Source: JAGNZR01 sp051656905 | Lineage (GTDB): Bacteria; Fusobacteriota; Fusobacteriia; Fusobacteriales; Fusobacteriaceae | Direction: 5' to 3' | DNA length: 64,000 nt | Assembly: GCA_051656905.1 (NCBI GenBank) | Contig: JBOFJQ010000030.1 | Coordinates: 25,391-89,390 of the forward strand | Part shown: piece after piece, positions 62,801 to 64,000 of the stretch | How positions within the stretch are numbered: the first letter of the stretch is position 1 | Layout: each line of letters starts with the position of its first letter | Notes under the pieces: generated by a model | The model's database searches: none | What the model saw: only the letters and a program-made list of their open reading frames with translations | Told to the model about the DNA's origin: nothing | Program-made: the position numbers and the translations under genes

Positions 62801-64000
62801 TTCTTTAGTACTCATTTCATCAAGATTTACTTTTGCTTTCCCTCCTGTTGCTCCTGTTTCTTCATCTCCTGCCCCTAGTTTTATTTCTTCTACTTTTTCT
62901 CTTTTAAGAACATTATCATTAACTTTTACTCGTACTTCTGATTTATCAGCCCCTCCTGTTGCTTCATCTACTACCTTTGGTTTTGGTGGTACTATTGGCT
63001 TTTCTCCTCCATCCGATTTCTTTACGTAATATGGACCTTTACCTACTGGTAATCCATGTTCATCTATATAAGATTCAGTTGGTTTTGGTGGTACTATTGG
63101 TTTTTCTTTTCCTCCTGCTGCTGTTTCTCCTCCAGCCGGTTTTTTTACTACTATTGGCTGCTCGTATACTCCTTCTTTTTGTTTTGGTGGTACTTCTGGT
63201 GCCTTTATAGGATCTTTAGTTCTATTTTTTTTAGCAATAAGTGCTGAATATGTATCATCTGTTGGCTTATTACTATATATTCCATCACTCTCTGATTCTG
63301 CAGATGATTTTTTTTCTCCTTTTGCTGGTATTCCTGGTTTTAAATCCAATTCTGCATAATTCACTTTTTCTCCTGCAGTTGCTCCATCTACCTCATCAGT
63401 GTGAAAAACTGTTTCACCTGCTTTTTTTGCTTTTGCTACTTCTTTTGCTATTTCTTTTTCTAACTTCTCTTGATTTTTTGCTTTTTCTTTTGCTATTTGC
63501 TCTTCTTTCTTAGCATTTTTTTTATCTATTTTATCTTGCTTTTCCTTTTCTTTTTGTTTTTCTTTTACATATTTATTAAATTCTTTAGTACTCATTTCAT
63601 CAAGATTTACTTTTGCTTTTCCTCCTGTTGCTCCTGTTTCTTCATCTCCTGCCCTTTCTATTGTTGCATCTTCTTTTTTTCCTTTATAAACATTGTCATT
63701 AATTTTTACTCGTGATTCTGATTTATCAATCCCTCCTGTTGCTTCATCTCCTGAACTTTGACTTTCCATTGATTCTTGTTTCTTTGGTGGTAGAGCTTTA
63801 TATTTATCTACCTTTTGAGGTACTATTAAAGGTATATCTTGCTCTATAACTCTTAAATTATCTGATGCTTCTGGTTCTGCCCCACCATCTTTAATTTTAT
63901 AAAAAGTTGTTTCTCCAGCCTCTTTTGCTTTAAATATTTCTTTTGATAATTCGGCCTTATTCTTTTCTTTTTGTATAATTTGTTTCTGTTCTATTTCTTT
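59900..64000 (-). CDS. giant repetitive protein with eukaryotic-type Tyr and Pro signalling motifs (partial)
   Basis: The frame is open from the stop at 59900 to the right edge, 1366 residues; the start lies beyond the window (a Met at 63769 is internal). The protein is rich in Lys, Glu, Pro, Ser and Gly, with Cys apparently absent, and alternates charged helical blocks (KEKEK, KLEKKKAKQEAK) with disordered Gly/Ser/Pro linkers. Tyr sits mostly in short D/E-G-x-Y contexts: YENP, YENQ, YINK, YSNK, YDQP, YEQP, YEDP, YEEA, YETI. One pair, YEII-x6-YSQL, has exact ITAM spacing; VNYAEL fits the ITIM consensus. SH3-type ligands PIVPPK (three copies), PEVPPK and PKLPPR are present. No enzymatic domain or membrane segment is seen. 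A secreted host-signalling mimic is inferred; a plain repetitive surface protein is the alternative. Confidence 0.8.
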   Translation of the reverse strand, partial: KEIEQKQIIQKEKNKAELSKEIFKAKEAGETTFYKIKDGGAEPEASDNLRVIEQDIPLIVPQKVDKYKALPPKKQESMESQSSGDEATGGIDKSESRVKINDNVYKGKKEDATIERAGDEETGATGGKAKVNLDEMSTKEFNKYVKEKQKEKEKQDKIDKKNAKKEEQIAKEKAKNQEKLEKEIAKEVAKAKKAGETVFHTDEVDGATAGEKVNYAELDLKPGIPAKGEKKSSAESESDGIYSNKPTDDTYSALIAKKNRTKDPIKAPEVPPKQKEGVYEQPIVVKKPAGGETAAGGKEKPIVPPKPTESYIDEHGLPVGKGPYYVKKSDGGEKPIVPPKPKVVDEATGGADKSEVRVKVNDNVLKREKVEEIKLGAGDEETGATGGKAKVNLDEMSTKEFNKYVKEKEKEKEKEKKSRVIEQDIPLIVPQKVDKYKALPPKKQESMESQSSGDEATGGVDKSESPVKPKRAVEETSLRNKTEATSNEKVAGDVEGASSKSKVTDTDGIYEEAMAIKKSVAEDISIGEVEKPKSPQKPKRTFEETRVNSNEKKEISREERAAKGKGMYDTNPSVPPQKPKRAIEEMGESHVEKVPSAQKIVGPFKVDTAGVSGETKIFNTVEEYRKNSKANIEKISEINKEKQKKIDIEQKQNKQKEKDQKELSKQISKAEKTGESVFYTSEEGGNEGAQLIKNKKEFKSYINEINKTEKKQNKADIDKTNKEHAMKKEVEQKPRVIEQDIPLIVPQKVDKYKALPPKKQESMEKQSAGETASENNGIYDQPIEVKKSKAEDSDKPIVPPKPKKVDSPDRLPPSKEISDSEMGGGLTELIKKTDRLLGRETGDEGRRMGDQEMVDRLEALKEYSRVQEIKVDDYGLPILDPKIYPEKTRGGYKSEEKVKETAYKGKVEVETHRMANDPGKEGGSDKPPKLPPRRPESVDLHGQSEGASANTGASTSTAGMTKKEYYAHMKKLQKEKYEQEKLEKKKAKQEAKLIKNEEANKIKLDKEMKSLESEVEFANPFLEAREMRKKQKEDQKKQLEQEKLAKKNLKKVEKVKENIISEEGYETIPFDRISRKTTGDENDSSGTHEKPESDIDRKSIAEGGGESSGSHEKLKPGTDSIEKYQKILPEADSGDIVSGEKAKRRESIESDGEYENPSESGSGDIATGGRDRRDSIDSDYEDPTAAGEIYEKTWSEVDSGDITTGGRDRRRESIESEGIYESSVPIGTKKDIKKEREATKKFNKKIKEEKKKQEKLAKKIAKQEAKLIRERAREQEILDRTNPRWATETEYEIIEKKGNIYSQLEPVLPKKTEPKENLTPSDGTYINKPSDGTYENQKPKKDSENKEEEGKNKKRDSYDSDETTKL
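61709..61799 (-). repeat. 91-bp repeat, copy 1 of 3, in the giant gene
   Basis: Near-identical to 62657-62747 and 63764-63854. It encodes RVIEQDIPLIVPQKVD...LPPKKQESME. Confidence 0.85.
62657..62747 (-). repeat. 91-bp repeat, copy 2 of 3, in the giant gene
   Basis: Same unit as 61709-61799. With copy 3 it also shares the following bases encoding QSSGDEATGG. Confidence 0.85.
62758..62786 (-). repeat. in-frame hexanucleotide tract encoding Lys-Glu
   Basis: Four perfect CTTTTT units plus partial flanks (plus-strand reading), encoding a KEKEKE run. Changes by whole units keep the frame. Confidence 0.8.
62777..62874 (-). repeat. 98-bp repeat, copy 1 of 2, in the giant gene
   Basis: Matches 63557-63654 (offset exactly 780) with a single visible mismatch. 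Encodes GDEETGATGGKAKVNLDEMS and the following residues up to KYVKEK. Confidence 0.85.
63557..63654 (-). repeat. 98-bp repeat, copy 2 of 2, in the giant gene
   Basis: Second copy of the 98-bp unit; near identity points to a recent duplication or ongoing gene conversion. Confidence 0.85.
63764..63854 (-). repeat. 91-bp repeat, copy 3 of 3, in the giant gene
   Basis: Third copy of the 91-bp unit, near the right edge of the window. Confidence 0.85.

Noticed and set aside
62386..63513. Several Leu/Phe-rich plus-strand frames opposite the giant gene
   Set aside because: They read the pyrimidine-rich complement of Lys/Glu codons and have no starts with ribosome sites; not membrane proteins.
61709..63854. 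Regularly recurring repeats that might be a CRISPR array
   Set aside because: The repeats are 91-98 bp, irregularly spaced, in frame within one long coding region and not palindromic; no cas genes are nearby.
1..64000. Insertion sequences, integrases or phage genes
   Set aside because: No transposase, recombinase or phage structural protein is recognisable in any frame, so transfer of the choline locus is not shown by mobile elements here.

Overview
The window comes from a very AT-rich, Gram-negative-type anaerobe, most likely a member of the Fusobacteriaceae (Fusobacterium or Cetobacterium; the genus cannot be fixed from sequence alone). Reasons: strongly A/T-biased codons, frequent TTG and GTG starts behind strong AGGAGG sites, an FplA-like type Vd phospholipase autotransporter, KdsC (LPS/KDO synthesis) beside clostridial-style fermentation genes ([FeFe] hydrogenase, 2-hydroxycarboxylate transport, AtoDAE), and a single-polypeptide NuoF-remnant hydrogenase.

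Layout. 1-7.3 kb: end of a 5-oxoproline-type permease, pcp, an M20 amidohydrolase with an unassigned membrane protein, the [FeFe] hydrogenase and a 2HCT carboxylate/Na+ symporter. 7.3-10.5 kb: a TPP-riboswitch-controlled thiamin salvage operon (cytX-thiM-thiD). 10.5-13.3 kb: short-chain fatty acid CoA-transferase and transporter (atoD-atoA-atoE). 13.5-17.2 kb: a HutC/GntR regulator divergent from a purine deaminase (8-oxoguanine deaminase type) and an NCS2 permease, with a clear promoter and operator-like repeats between them. 17.3-18.3 kb: lrgAB. 18.4-24.7 kb: minus-strand housekeeping genes (mutL-rlmH-DUF1292-DUF1934-TPR lipoprotein-lysS). 24.8-34.3 kb: plus-strand run (pseudo-lytic transglycosylase, recJ, cca-type, aroA, fplA-type). 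34.3-42.6 kb: small housekeeping genes including trmL, kdsC, ruvC, an alternative sigma-70 factor and an HI0933-type flavoprotein.

42.6-58.3 kb is an accessory metabolic locus: a roughly 13-kb minus-strand operon for a glycyl-radical choline trimethylamine-lyase bacterial microcompartment (CutC/CutD, shell hexamers, EutN pentamer, EutS-like permuted shell protein, PduL, CoA-acylating aldehyde dehydrogenase, EutQ- and EutJ-like proteins, an EutT-like protein, a membrane transporter). It is preceded by a MerR-type regulator, a promoter with the long 19-20 bp spacer MerR proteins act on, and a separate CutO-like alcohol dehydrogenase. The expected pathway is choline to trimethylamine plus acetaldehyde inside the shell, acetaldehyde to acetyl-CoA (then acetyl phosphate by PduL) and to ethanol. 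A second aldehyde dehydrogenase in the operon has lost its catalytic cysteine.

58.5-64 kb: a Cof-type HAD phosphatase, tRNA-Pro and tRNA-Gln, and at the right edge the 3' 4.1 kb of a giant, repetitive, Lys/Glu/Pro-rich gene. Its protein carries an unusually dense set of eukaryotic-type signalling motifs: an exact ITAM spacing, an ITIM-like site, many Tyr sites of SH2-ligand type (YxNx, YxxP) and class II SH3 ligands (PxxPxK/R). This is the best candidate in the window for an undescribed system: a host-signalling mimic in a fusobacterium. Its N-terminus and export signal lie beyond the window.
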